DNA of 64,000 nucleotides from Stutzerimonas nosocomialis (GTDB taxonomy: Bacteria > Pseudomonadota > Gammaproteobacteria > Pseudomonadales > Pseudomonadaceae): contig NZ_QLAE01000001.1 in NCBI RefSeq assembly GCF_005876855.1, positions 1-64,000 of the forward strand, written 5' to 3'. The notes under the pieces are model-generated. The model worked only from the letters and a program-made list of their open reading frames with translations, did no database searches and was not told the DNA's origin. The position numbers and the translations under genes were made by a program. Numbering within the stretch: position 1 is the stretch's first letter; the number at the start of each line of letters is the position of its first letter. Of the stretch, positions 57,033-64,000 are shown piece by piece.

Positions 57033-57941
57033 ATGAACATCGAGACCAAGTGGCTGGAGGACTTCGTCGCCCTGGCCGCCACCCGCAGCTTCTCCCAGGC
57101 GGCCGAGCGGCGTTTCGTCACCCAGCCGGCGTTCAGCCGGCGCATCCGCAGCCTGGAAAGCACACTGGGCCTGACCCTGGTGAACCGCGCCCGCACCCCG
57201 GTGGAGCTAACCGAGGCGGGGCAGCTGTTCCTGGTGACCGCGCGCAGCATGGTCGAGCAGGTGAGCGAGGTGGTGCGCTACCTGCACAACCTCGAAGGGC
57301 AGCGCGGGGAAGTGCTGCAGATCGCCGCCGCGCATTCCCTGTCGCTCGGTTTCTTCCCCGAGTGGATCGCCCGGCTGCGCCGCGACGGCCTGCCGCTGAA
57401 GATGCGGCTGGTGGCCACCAACGTCGGCGAGGCGGTGCATTCGCTGCGCGAGGGCACCTGCGACCTGATCCTCTCCTACTACGACCCGGACGCGGTGCTG
57501 CAGATGGACCCGGAGCTGTTCCCGTCGCTGGCGCTCGGGCGCACCGAGATCGTCCCGGTGTGCGCCCCGGATGCCGAGGGCCGGCCACTGTTCGACCCCG
57601 ACAGCGGGCGCAACGTCCCGCTGCTGGCCTACAGCGCCGGCGCCTCGCTCGGGCGCTCGGTGAACCTGCTGCTGCGCCAGCGCGGCCTGCGGGCCACCAC
57701 GGTTTACGAGACGGCGATGGCGGACAGCCTCAAGAGCATGGCGTTGCAGGGGCTGGGCCTGGCCTGGGTGCCGCGCCTGAGCGTGACCGCCGAACTGGCC
57801 CGTGGCGAATTGCTGATCTGCGGTGGCGAGCAGTGGCAGATACCCCTGGAGATTCGCCTGTACCGCTGCGCGCTGGTGCGCCGGGCGCCGGTGCGGCTGC
57901 TCTGGCGCAAGCTGGAAGCCGGCACCGGCACCGACGACTGA
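57033..57941 (+). CDS. LysR-family transcriptional regulator divergent from aspA
   Basis: A 302-residue LysR protein. The HTH reads WLEDFVALAATRSFSQAAERRFVTQPAFSRRIRSLE, a subgroup with FVTQPAFSRRI in the recognition helix. The effector domain begins near residue 92. It is probably the activator or repressor of aspA across the 179-base divergent region. The effector is unknown. It converges with adhA, 39 bases downstream. Confidence 0.87.
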   Translation: MNIETKWLEDFVALAATRSFSQAAERRFVTQPAFSRRIRSLESTLGLTLVNRARTPVELTEAGQLFLVTARSMVEQVSEVVRYLHNLEGQRGEVLQIAAAHSLSLGFFPEWIARLRRDGLPLKMRLVATNVGEAVHSLREGTCDLILSYYDPDAVLQMDPELFPSLALGRTEIVPVCAPDAEGRPLFDPDSGRNVPLLAYSAGASLGRSVNLLLRQRGLRATTVYETAMADSLKSMALQGLGLAWVPRLSVTAELARGELLICGGEQWQIPLEIRLYRCALVRRAPVRLLWRKLEAGTGTDD

Positions 57942-57980
57942 GCCCGACCCGCGCGGACGGCAGGCGGGTCGGGCCAGGGG

Positions 57981-59003
57981 TTACATCTGCATGACGATGC
58001 GGCCTTCGATGCGTCCGGCGCGCAGGTCGTCGAAGATGCGGTTGACGTTGTCCAGCGTGTCGGTGTGCACGGTCGCCTTGACCAGCCCTTCGCCGGCGAA
58101 GTCCAGCGCTTCCTGGAGGTCGGCGCGGGTCCCGACGATCGAGCCGGTGATGCTGATCGCCTTGAGCACCACATCGAAGATCGGCGTCGGGAAGTCACCT
58201 GGGGGCAGCCCCACCAGCGCCACGGTGCCGTGCCGCCGCGCCATGCCGATCGCCTGGCCGAAGGCGCTGTTGGAGACCGCGGTGACCAGCACGCCATGGG
58301 CGCCGCCGATGTCGCGCTGGATCACCGCCACCGGGTCCTCGGTGCGCGCGTTGACCGTCAGGCTGGCGCCGAGCTTGCGCGCCAGCTCCAGCTTGGCGTC
58401 GTCCACGTCCACCGCGGCCACGTGCAGGCCCATCGCCCGCGCGTACTGCACCGCCACGTGGCCCAGGCCGCCGATGCCGGAGATCACCACCCACTGGCCC
58501 GGGCGGGCATTGGTCACCTTCAGGCCCTTGTAGACGGTGACGCCGGCGCAGAGGATCGGGGCGATCTCGTCGAAGGCGATCTCCTTGGGCAGGATGCCAA
58601 CGTAGTCCGGATCGGCCAGCACGTATTCGGCATAGCCACCGTTGACCGAGTAGCCGGTGTTCTGCTGGCTGGTGCAGAGCGTTTCCCAGCCGGTCAGGCA
58701 GTGTTCGCAGCAGCCGCAGGCGGTGTACAGCCAGGGCACGCCGACGCGATCGCCCTCCTTGACGCGGCTGACGCCGGCCCCGACCGCGGCGACATGGCCG
58801 ACGCCCTCGTGACCGGGAATGAACGGCAGCGCCGGCTTGACCGGCCAGTCGCCGTCGGCGGCGTGCAGGTCGGTGTGGCAGACGCCCGAGGCGGCGATCT
58901 TCACCAGGATCTGCCCGGGTCCGGGCAGGGGAACCTTGACTTCCTCCAGGCGCAGGGGTTCGCCAAAGGCATGGACTACCGCGGCTTTCATTGTCTGGGG
59001 CAT
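57981..59003 (-). CDS. adhA: Zinc-dependent alcohol dehydrogenase (AdhP/AdhA type)
   Basis: A 340-residue NAD-dependent enzyme for primary alcohols such as ethanol or propanol. Catalytic zinc ligands are C42 and H65/E66 ([16 protein letters not shown]); structural zinc Cys residues are C96, C99, C102 and C110. The Rossmann motif is [14 protein letters not shown] near residue 173. GGAGGATG lies before the start. It is divergent from purE. The gene position matches adhA of Pseudomonas aeruginosa from memory. Confidence 0.93.
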   Translation of the reverse strand: MPQTMKAAVVHAFGEPLRLEEVKVPLPGPGQILVKIAASGVCHTDLHAADGDWPVKPALPFIPGHEGVGHVAAVGAGVSRVKEGDRVGVPWLYTACGCCEHCLTGWETLCTSQQNTGYSVNGGYAEYVLADPDYVGILPKEIAFDEIAPILCAGVTVYKGLKVTNARPGQWVVISGIGGLGHVAVQYARAMGLHVAAVDVDDAKLELARKLGASLTVNARTEDPVAVIQRDIGGAHGVLVTAVSNSAFGQAIGMARRHGTVALVGLPPGDFPTPIFDVVLKAISITGSIVGTRADLQEALDFAGEGLVKATVHTDTLDNVNRIFDDLRAGRIEGRIVMQM

Positions 59004-59176
59004 GGTGCATCCTCCAATGATGGTCGACGGGTCGAGTCTGCGAGCGTGAGATCGGCAAGCCTAGACACAGATCAATGTCTTCGCCGATCCGGGGCGCGAT
59101 TCGACGGACGGTCGCTCCGCTCGTCCAGCGCGGCGCGGACGGTGCACGTACGAGTGTCCCCGCGCAGCCCATGGGC

Positions 59177-59260
59177 TATACTGCGCGGCCTTCGGTTGGC
59201 AGGCGCCAACCCTTGATCACCACGAGCCACGCCCGGGCCGCCCGGCGTGGCTTGTTTATT
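59177..59260 (+). promoter_or_regulatory. purE promoter and two-hairpin leader
   Basis: TATACT at 59177-59182 is a likely -10 box (a -35 is not clear). The leader has a small hairpin GGTTGGC / GCCAACC (59194-59211). A strong terminator-like hairpin follows, AGCCACGCC / GGCGTGGCT (59225-59252), then TTGTTTATT, 38 bases before the purE ATG. This suggests attenuation control. Confidence 0.5.
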
Positions 59261-59297
59261 GATGCGCCCGGCCGGGCGCCCGATGAGAGGCACGACG

Positions 59298-59789
59298 ATG
59301 AGCGCACTGGTAGGCGTGATCATGGGCTCCAAGTCCGACTGGTCCACCTTGAGCCACACCGCCGACATGCTGGAAAAGCTGGGCATTCCCCACGAGGTCA
59401 CCGTGGTATCGGCGCACCGCACGCCGGACCTGCTGTTCCAGTACGCCGAACAGGCCGAAGCGCGCGGCCTGCGCGTGATCATCGCCGGCGCCGGCGGCGC
59501 GGCGCACCTGCCGGGCATGTGCGCGGCCAAGACCCACCTGCCGGTGCTCGGCGTGCCGGTGCAGTCCTCGATGCTGTCGGGCGTCGACTCGCTGCTGTCG
59601 ATCGTGCAGATGCCGGCCGGCGTGCCGGTCGCGACCCTGGCCATCGGCAAGGCCGGCGCGGTCAATGCCGCGCTGCTCGCCGCGAGCATCATCGGCCATG
59701 AGTTTCCCGAGTATCACGCCGCGCTCAAGCAGTTCCGCCAGGAACAGACCGATACCGTGCTGAGCAACCCGGACCCGCGCGAGGCCTGA
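59298..59789 (+). CDS. purE: N5-carboxyaminoimidazole ribonucleotide mutase
   Basis: A 163-residue enzyme moving the carboxyl group of N5-CAIR to give CAIR in purine synthesis. It begins [20 protein letters not shown] and has SAHRTPD and [12 protein letters not shown], all active-site motifs of class I PurE. GAGAGG precedes the start. It is followed three bases later by purK, the enzyme that makes its substrate. Confidence 0.96.
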   Translation: MSALVGVIMGSKSDWSTLSHTADMLEKLGIPHEVTVVSAHRTPDLLFQYAEQAEARGLRVIIAGAGGAAHLPGMCAAKTHLPVLGVPVQSSMLSGVDSLLSIVQMPAGVPVATLAIGKAGAVNAALLAASIIGHEFPEYHAALKQFRQEQTDTVLSNPDPREA

Positions 59790-59792
59790 CAG

Positions 59793-60878
59793 ATGAAGAT
59801 CGGTGTAATTGGGGGCGGCCAGCTGGGCCGCATGCTGGCCTTGGCGGGCACGCCGCTGGGGATGGACTTCGCCTTTCTCGATCCGGCGCCCGATGCCTGC
59901 GCGGCCGCCCTGGGCGAGCACATCCGCGCCGATTACGGCGATCAGGACCATCTGCGCCAACTGGCCGACGAAGTGGACCTGGTGACCTTCGAGTTCGAAA
60001 GCGTACCGGCCGAGACGGTCGCCTTCCTGTCGCAGTTCGTGCCGGTCTATCCGTCGGCCGAGGCCCTGCGTATCGCCCGCGACCGCTGGTTCGAAAAATC
60101 CATGTTCCGGGAGCTCGGCATTCCGACGCCGGAGTTCGCCGACATCCAGTCGCAGGCCGACCTGGACGCCGCGGTCGCCCGCATCGGCCTGCCGGCCGTG
60201 CTCAAGACCCGCACCCTGGGCTACGACGGCAAGGGCCAGAAGGTGCTGCGCAAGGCCGCCGACGCCAGCGATGCGTTCGCCGAGCTGGGCAGCGTGCCCT
60301 GCATCCTCGAAGGCTTCGTTCCCTTCACCGGCGAGGTGTCCCTGATCGCCGTGCGCGGGCGTGACGGCGACACGCGCTTCTACCCGCTGGTGCACAACAC
60401 CCATGAAGCCGGCATCCTGCGGCTGTCGGTGGCCAGCAGCGCGCATCCGCTGCAGGCGCTGGCCCAGGACTACGTCGGGCGGGTGCTGGAAAAGCTCGAC
60501 TACGTGGGCGTGCTGGCCTTCGAGTTCTTCGAGGTGGACGGCGGGCTCAAGGCCAACGAGATCGCGCCGCGGGTCCACAACTCCGGCCACTGGACGATCG
60601 AGGGCGCCGAGTGCAGCCAGTTCGAGAACCACCTGCGGGCGATCGCCGGCCTGCCCCTGGGCGCCACCGACAAGCTGGGGGAGAGCGCGATGCTCAACTT
60701 CATCGGCGAAGTGCCGTCGGTGGCCAAGGTGGTGGCGATCGAAGACTGCCATCTGCACCACTACGGCAAGGCGTTCAAGGTCGGTCGCAAGGTGGGTCAC
60801 GCGACCCTGCGATGCCCTGATCGCGCGACCCTGGACCGGCAGATCACCGCGGTCGAGTCGCTGATCGAGCGCAGCTGA
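59793..60878 (+). CDS. purK: N5-carboxyaminoimidazole ribonucleotide synthase
   Basis: A 361-residue ATP-grasp enzyme that carboxylates AIR with bicarbonate and ATP. Visible motifs are GVIGGGQLGRMLALAG at the N-terminus, VTFEFESVP near residue 65, KTRTLGYDGKGQ near 141, and EIAPRVHNSGHWTIEG near 252. It is cotranscribed with purE, three bases between. Confidence 0.96.
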   Translation: MKIGVIGGGQLGRMLALAGTPLGMDFAFLDPAPDACAAALGEHIRADYGDQDHLRQLADEVDLVTFEFESVPAETVAFLSQFVPVYPSAEALRIARDRWFEKSMFRELGIPTPEFADIQSQADLDAAVARIGLPAVLKTRTLGYDGKGQKVLRKAADASDAFAELGSVPCILEGFVPFTGEVSLIAVRGRDGDTRFYPLVHNTHEAGILRLSVASSAHPLQALAQDYVGRVLEKLDYVGVLAFEFFEVDGGLKANEIAPRVHNSGHWTIEGAECSQFENHLRAIAGLPLGATDKLGESAMLNFIGEVPSVAKVVAIEDCHLHHYGKAFKVGRKVGHATLRCPDRATLDRQITAVESLIERS

Positions 60879-60997
60879 CAGCCACCGCGAGCCCCGCCCG
60901 GCGGCTCGCGAACGGCACCCCGGGCGGGCGAACTGCGCCGGTACTCATTGGTCCGATGAGGTACGCGGCTTTTCGCGCCAGACTGGGAGTAATGCCA

Positions 60998-61249
60998 ATG
61001 GGTATCATCGGAACCATCATCATCGGCCTGATCGTCGGTCTCATCGCACGTTTCCTCAAGCCGGGCAACGACAGTATGGGCTGGATCATGACCATCCTGC
61101 TCGGTATCGGCGGTTCGCTGCTCGCGACATACGGCGGCCAGGCGCTGGGCCTCTACCAGGCGGGCGAGGGCGCGGGCTTTATCGGCGCAGTCGTCGGTGC
61201 GATCATCCTGCTGGTGATATACGGTATGGTCACCAGCCGTAAGCACTGA
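60998..61249 (+). CDS. GlsB/YeaQ/YmgE family membrane protein
   Basis: An 83-residue hydrophobic protein with three helices and conserved glycines (MGIIGTIIIGLIVGLIARF, GWIMTILLGIGGSLLATYGGQ, GAGFIGAVVGAIILLVIYG). The family is called transglycosylase-associated but the function is unproven; members respond to stress. GGGAG lies eight bases upstream of this ATG; an ATG six bases earlier is too close to it. It appears to be a separate unit after purK. Confidence 0.88.
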   Translation: MGIIGTIIIGLIVGLIARFLKPGNDSMGWIMTILLGIGGSLLATYGGQALGLYQAGEGAGFIGAVVGAIILLVIYGMVTSRKH

Positions 61250-61301
61250 CCTTCCGCGCAGGGGCTGCCCTGGCGGCCCCTTGCACCCAGCCGTAACCAC
61301 C

Positions 61302-61832
61302 ATGTCCCGACCGATACTGCTACTGCTTCTGCTGCTCGCCTCCTTCGCCCACGCCGCACCTGCCGAACTCGACTGGCTGGAGCTGATGCCGCCCGAAGAC
61401 CGCGCGGCGCTCGAGGCCATGCCCGAGATCAGCCACGATACGCCCGAGGGGCAGGGCTTCAGCGACAAGGGTGGGCTCAGGCAGCAGGGCGACCTCCCCG
61501 AGGTGATGTATTCGGCCAAGACGGTTCCGGCGCTCGACGGCAAGTCGCTTCGCCTGGGGGGCTATCCGGTACCGCTGGAAACCGACGCCCGCGGGCGCAG
61601 CACCGAATTCTTCCTGGTGCCCTATCCGGGCGCCTGCATCCACGTGCCGCCACCGCCACCGAATCAGATCGTGCTGGTCCGCTACCCCAGGGGCCTGCAG
61701 CTCGACGACATCTACACGCCCCTGTGGGTCGACGGCACGCTGCGGATCGAGCCGGTCAGCAACGACCTGGCCGACGCCGCCTATGCGATCGACGCCGCGG
61801 CGGTGAAGGTGATCGAGGAAGACGACCTCTAG
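61302..61832 (+). CDS. DUF3299 domain exported protein
   Basis: A 176-residue protein with a signal peptide (MSRPILLLLLLLASFAHA, cleavage after about residue 18). The mature domain contains LRLGGYPVPLETDARG, FFLVPYPGACIHVPPPPPNQIV and YTPLWVDGTLRIEP, matching DUF3299, a family often annotated with lipoproteins and ABC-type macrolide exporters in pseudomonads. No role can be assigned. It is followed 19 bases later by the glycosylase-like gene. Confidence 0.8.
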   Translation: MSRPILLLLLLLASFAHAAPAELDWLELMPPEDRAALEAMPEISHDTPEGQGFSDKGGLRQQGDLPEVMYSAKTVPALDGKSLRLGGYPVPLETDARGRSTEFFLVPYPGACIHVPPPPPNQIVLVRYPRGLQLDDIYTPLWVDGTLRIEPVSNDLADAAYAIDAAAVKVIEEDDL

Positions 61833-61851
61833 TTCGAACCGGAGCCCATCC

Positions 61852-62526
61852 ATGCCCCTCGACAAGAAGCAGCGCCAGGCCTTTCGCGACCTCGCCCGCG
61901 ACACCCGGGGCATCGACGTCGAGACCTATGCCCGCTTCGACAAGGACCCACTCGAACCGCTGATCGGCCTGGGCCGCGCGGATGCGCCGCTGGCCTTCTT
62001 CGGCCGCGATCCGGGACGTGACGAGGTGAAGTATGGCGAGCCTTTCATCGGCAGCGGCGGGCAGATCGTGCGCAAGGTTCTCTACCGGCATCTGCATGGC
62101 GAGCCGATGCCCGACTTCGAGGCGGGTCGGGCATTGAGCCGGGACTATTTCTGGATCAACACCGTGCCGTACAAGCCGATCGGCAACAAGGCCTGGTCCA
62201 TGCAGGTGAAGCGACGCTTTCACCCGCTGATGCGGCGCCTGCTGGTCGACGGCTGGCACGGGCGCGAGATCATCACCCTCGGCCGCGAGGCCTTTCTCTG
62301 GTTCGGGATCGAGCAACCGAAGGCAGTGCGCGAGGCGCTCGAGCAGTTCTGGCAGCGCGACGACCGGTTCGACGCCAGTATTGAGGTCGACCTGCAGACC
62401 GACGGCGGTACCGCGCGTCGCTTCCGCCTGCACCCGCTGCCCCATCCCTCACCGCTCAACCAGACCTGGTTCAAGCGATTCCCCGGCCTGCTCGAGGCAC
62501 GCCTGAGCGTCCTCGCGCCGGTCTGA
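61852..62526 (+). CDS. Uracil-DNA-glycosylase-fold protein without iron-sulfur cysteines
   Basis: A 224-residue protein with the UDG superfamily motifs: GRDPGRDEVKYGEPFIGSGG (residues 51-70) as motif 1 and HPLPHPSPLN near residue 195 as the minor-groove loop. Family 4 and 5 enzymes carry four Cys for an iron-sulfur cluster, yet I see no cysteine in this sequence. The active Asp of motif 1 could be D53 or D57. It may be a divergent glycosylase or a non-catalytic relative. It ends ten bases from the convergent catalase-like gene. Confidence 0.75.
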   Translation: MPLDKKQRQAFRDLARDTRGIDVETYARFDKDPLEPLIGLGRADAPLAFFGRDPGRDEVKYGEPFIGSGGQIVRKVLYRHLHGEPMPDFEAGRALSRDYFWINTVPYKPIGNKAWSMQVKRRFHPLMRRLLVDGWHGREIITLGREAFLWFGIEQPKAVREALEQFWQRDDRFDASIEVDLQTDGGTARRFRLHPLPHPSPLNQTWFKRFPGLLEARLSVLAPV

Positions 62527-62535
62527 GAAGCACTG

Positions 62536-63684
62536 CTATCGGTCGCCCGCGCCGTTGCGCTCGAGCCGATAGGCACTGACGGACTCGTAGACCGCCTTGC
62601 GCAGCCGGTTGATGCCGCCGATGGGGCGGTGTTCGGGCAGTGCATGCCAGGGGTTGAAGGCCAGGTTGTCGCAATCGAGGTTCTGTTCGGGGCTGTCGAA
62701 ATCCTGTGGGGGCACCCGGACGTCGGCCACCGTCTCGAATGGCGAGACCGCCTCGTCCCACTCGATGCTGGTGTCCTCGATGGGCATGTAATGTTCGGCA
62801 TTCTGCCGTTGGACCTGCAGCGTGAAGCAGGCCGGCACGCGGTCCAGGGACAACTGCCGGTAGAGCGCACTGCGCAGGAAGTTGGGCAGGTCGCGATTCT
62901 GCTCGGGCAACACGTAATGGGGGCAGTTCTCCGGCGCCGGTACCACGCGGTACTTGATGTTCAGCGGCCCGAGGGTGAAGGGCGCGACCGAATGGTAGGT
63001 GGTCGTCATCGGGCTCGGCGGTGCAGGGGAGAGCGTCTTCAGCGCGATGATCAGGTGGCGCAGCTCCCAGCTGCGCGGGTCCCATTCGGGGAAGAACGCC
63101 AGCACCCGCTTGCCCTCTGCCTGGGCGGCGAAGTTGCTGCGGTACTCGGCGACGTCCCGTACGAAGAACGCCGAATGGTTGAACATCACGAAGTCCTGTT
63201 CGAGCGCATGGCGCGGGTTGCGCGTGAGCTTTTCGCCCGGCACGTCCAGCAGCTTGAGGGCCATGCCCCGGGCATCGCGCACGCGGTCGAACTGCGGGTA
63301 GGCGTTGCCGTTGGACAGCCGCATCCAGGCGTCCCACTGCCTGCCCGGCTCGCCGAAGACACCGTGCCTGAGCGCCGGGTCGATGTCTTCGCGAACCCTG
63401 ACTTCGGCTTTGACGCAACCGTGGGCCTTGGCGTGGGCATCGCGCAGCAGGCGGGTGTTCTCGCGGTGCTGTTCGACCACCGAGATGGCGTCGGCGATGA
63501 TCGCGCGAGTGTCGGACGCCTCGCTGAGCGGGACCTCTTCCTCGGTGGAGACCGGCCCCGAGTACTTCACGGCATCGACCAGGGCTCCGGCCAACCCGCC
63601 GACGAGACCGACGACCAGGACCACCAGCACGAGCCGGCCGAGCAGGCGGCCGAACCAGAGCCAACATTTCTTGAGCATGGGCAA
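62536..63684 (-). CDS. Membrane-anchored catalase-fold protein
   Basis: A 382-residue protein with an N-terminal transmembrane anchor (about residues 10-38) and a catalase-superfamily domain: HGCVKAEVRV near residue 90, WDAWMRLSNGN near 118, DARGMALKLLDVPGEK near 136, FNHSAFFVRDV near 170. Toward the end, GGINRLRKAVYESVSAYR holds the Arg/Tyr pair expected for the proximal haem side. It differs from true catalases in motif detail, so peroxidase, catalase or lipid-hydroperoxide activity are all open. The likely c-type cytochrome gene upstream suggests a periplasmic electron partner. Confidence 0.78.
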   Translation of the reverse strand: MPMLKKCWLWFGRLLGRLVLVVLVVGLVGGLAGALVDAVKYSGPVSTEEEVPLSEASDTRAIIADAISVVEQHRENTRLLRDAHAKAHGCVKAEVRVREDIDPALRHGVFGEPGRQWDAWMRLSNGNAYPQFDRVRDARGMALKLLDVPGEKLTRNPRHALEQDFVMFNHSAFFVRDVAEYRSNFAAQAEGKRVLAFFPEWDPRSWELRHLIIALKTLSPAPPSPMTTTYHSVAPFTLGPLNIKYRVVPAPENCPHYVLPEQNRDLPNFLRSALYRQLSLDRVPACFTLQVQRQNAEHYMPIEDTSIEWDEAVSPFETVADVRVPPQDFDSPEQNLDCDNLAFNPWHALPEHRPIGGINRLRKAVYESVSAYRLERNGAGDR

Positions 63685-63711
63685 AATCCTTCTGCGATAA
63701 GGTTCGAAGCG

Positions 63712-64000
63712 TCAGCCGCAGCGCGGCCCCGGCGTCCAGGGTCTGGGCGTGATCTCGCTCAGTCGCGCTTCCATCTGCGGGTCGCCCAGTACTTTCAGGT
63801 ACTCGACCAGCGCCCAGCGTTCATGGGGCCGCAGGGCGCGGCCGATCACGCCGTCCTGCCGGCAACCGGCGCGAAACTCGTGGCCCTGATTGCCGTTGCC
63901 GGTGATCGACGTGTCGAGCAGAAAACCGCCCGGGAACCGCTCGCTGCGAAAGCCCACGCGCACTGGATCGAATTCCGCGCTGCCCACCCAGAAGCGCGTC
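63712..64000 (-). CDS. Probable c-type cytochrome / di-haem peroxidase-like protein, C-terminal part
   Basis: The 3' part of a minus-strand gene that runs off the window edge; about 95 residues are visible, ending PGPRCG. The motif FWVGSAEFDPVRVGFRSER and the final ALRPHERWALVEYLKVLGDP resemble the C-termini of di-haem cytochrome c proteins found next to catalase-fold genes in pseudomonads. No CxxCH haem site is inside the visible part, so this call rests on context and the C-terminal helix. Confidence 0.55.
   Translation of the reverse strand, partial: TRFWVGSAEFDPVRVGFRSERFPGGFLLDTSITGNGNQGHEFRAGCRQDGVIGRALRPHERWALVEYLKVLGDPQMEARLSEITPRPWTPGPRCG

Overview
The window is a high-GC chromosomal segment of a gammaproteobacterium, almost certainly a member of the Pseudomonadaceae. 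The reasons are the divergent hexR/zwf pair, the split pyruvate carboxylase pycA/pycB with a divergent LysR regulator, the purE-purK / adhA / lysR / aspA neighbourhood (an order I recall from Pseudomonas), and an ectoine-hydroxyectoine cluster with its own aspartokinase of the type known from the stutzeri lineage. No insertion sequence, phage gene or CRISPR array was seen, and gene density is about 90 percent.

Layout. (1) 38-9409, all on the minus strand, is a selenocysteine cassette: formate dehydrogenase fdoG (with an in-frame UGA and SECIS hairpin), fdoH, fdoI, the maturation factor fdhE, selA, selB and the tRNA-Sec gene selC. Only selD is missing from the set. Strong hairpins without U-tracts sit between fdoI, fdhE and selA. 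(2) 9681-14217 holds a Tim44-like protein, an orphan TRAP solute-binding lipoprotein and the helicase uvrD. (3) 14468-23249 holds a membrane GGDEF/EAL protein, trhP, lemA with a long M48 peptidase, and a DUF2243/CtaG-like membrane pair. (4) 23250-28012 is the compatible-solute operon ectA-ectB-ectC-ectD-ask. ectA and ectB form one uninterrupted reading frame here. (5) 28667-31125 is zwf and hexR, divergent around a perfect palindrome that is probably the HexR operator. (6) 31627-37174 is a tripartite RND efflux system. (7) 37179-42934 holds pycR, pycA, pycB and then an SbtA/SbtB bicarbonate transporter with its PII-like regulator; this links supply of HCO3- to the carboxylase that uses it. (8) 43527-48910 is a dctP-dctQ-dctM TRAP transporter followed by a TauE/SafE permease and a gamma-glutamyltransferase-like hydrolase, with a good sigma-54 promoter. 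(9) 49265-56853 is an amino acid utilisation region: Lrp-type regulator, asparaginase, AGCS symporter, XRE regulator, PaiB-like protein, dicarboxylate/glutamate symporter and aspartase. (10) 57033-64000 holds a LysR regulator, adhA, purE-purK, a small GlsB/YeaQ membrane protein, a DUF3299 protein, a uracil-DNA-glycosylase-like protein, a catalase-fold membrane protein and the 3' end of a likely c-type cytochrome gene.

The genes combine central carbon and nitrogen metabolism (formate, anaplerosis, pentose phosphate and Entner-Doudoroff entry, asparagine/aspartate), osmoprotection and transport. Five start regions (ectB, pycA, tauE, gltP and the AGCS symporter) carry an AAnAAnAA motif like those bound by Hfq/Crc, which suggests shared catabolite control. 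All functional calls come from reading translated sequence and recalled family knowledge; no database search was run.
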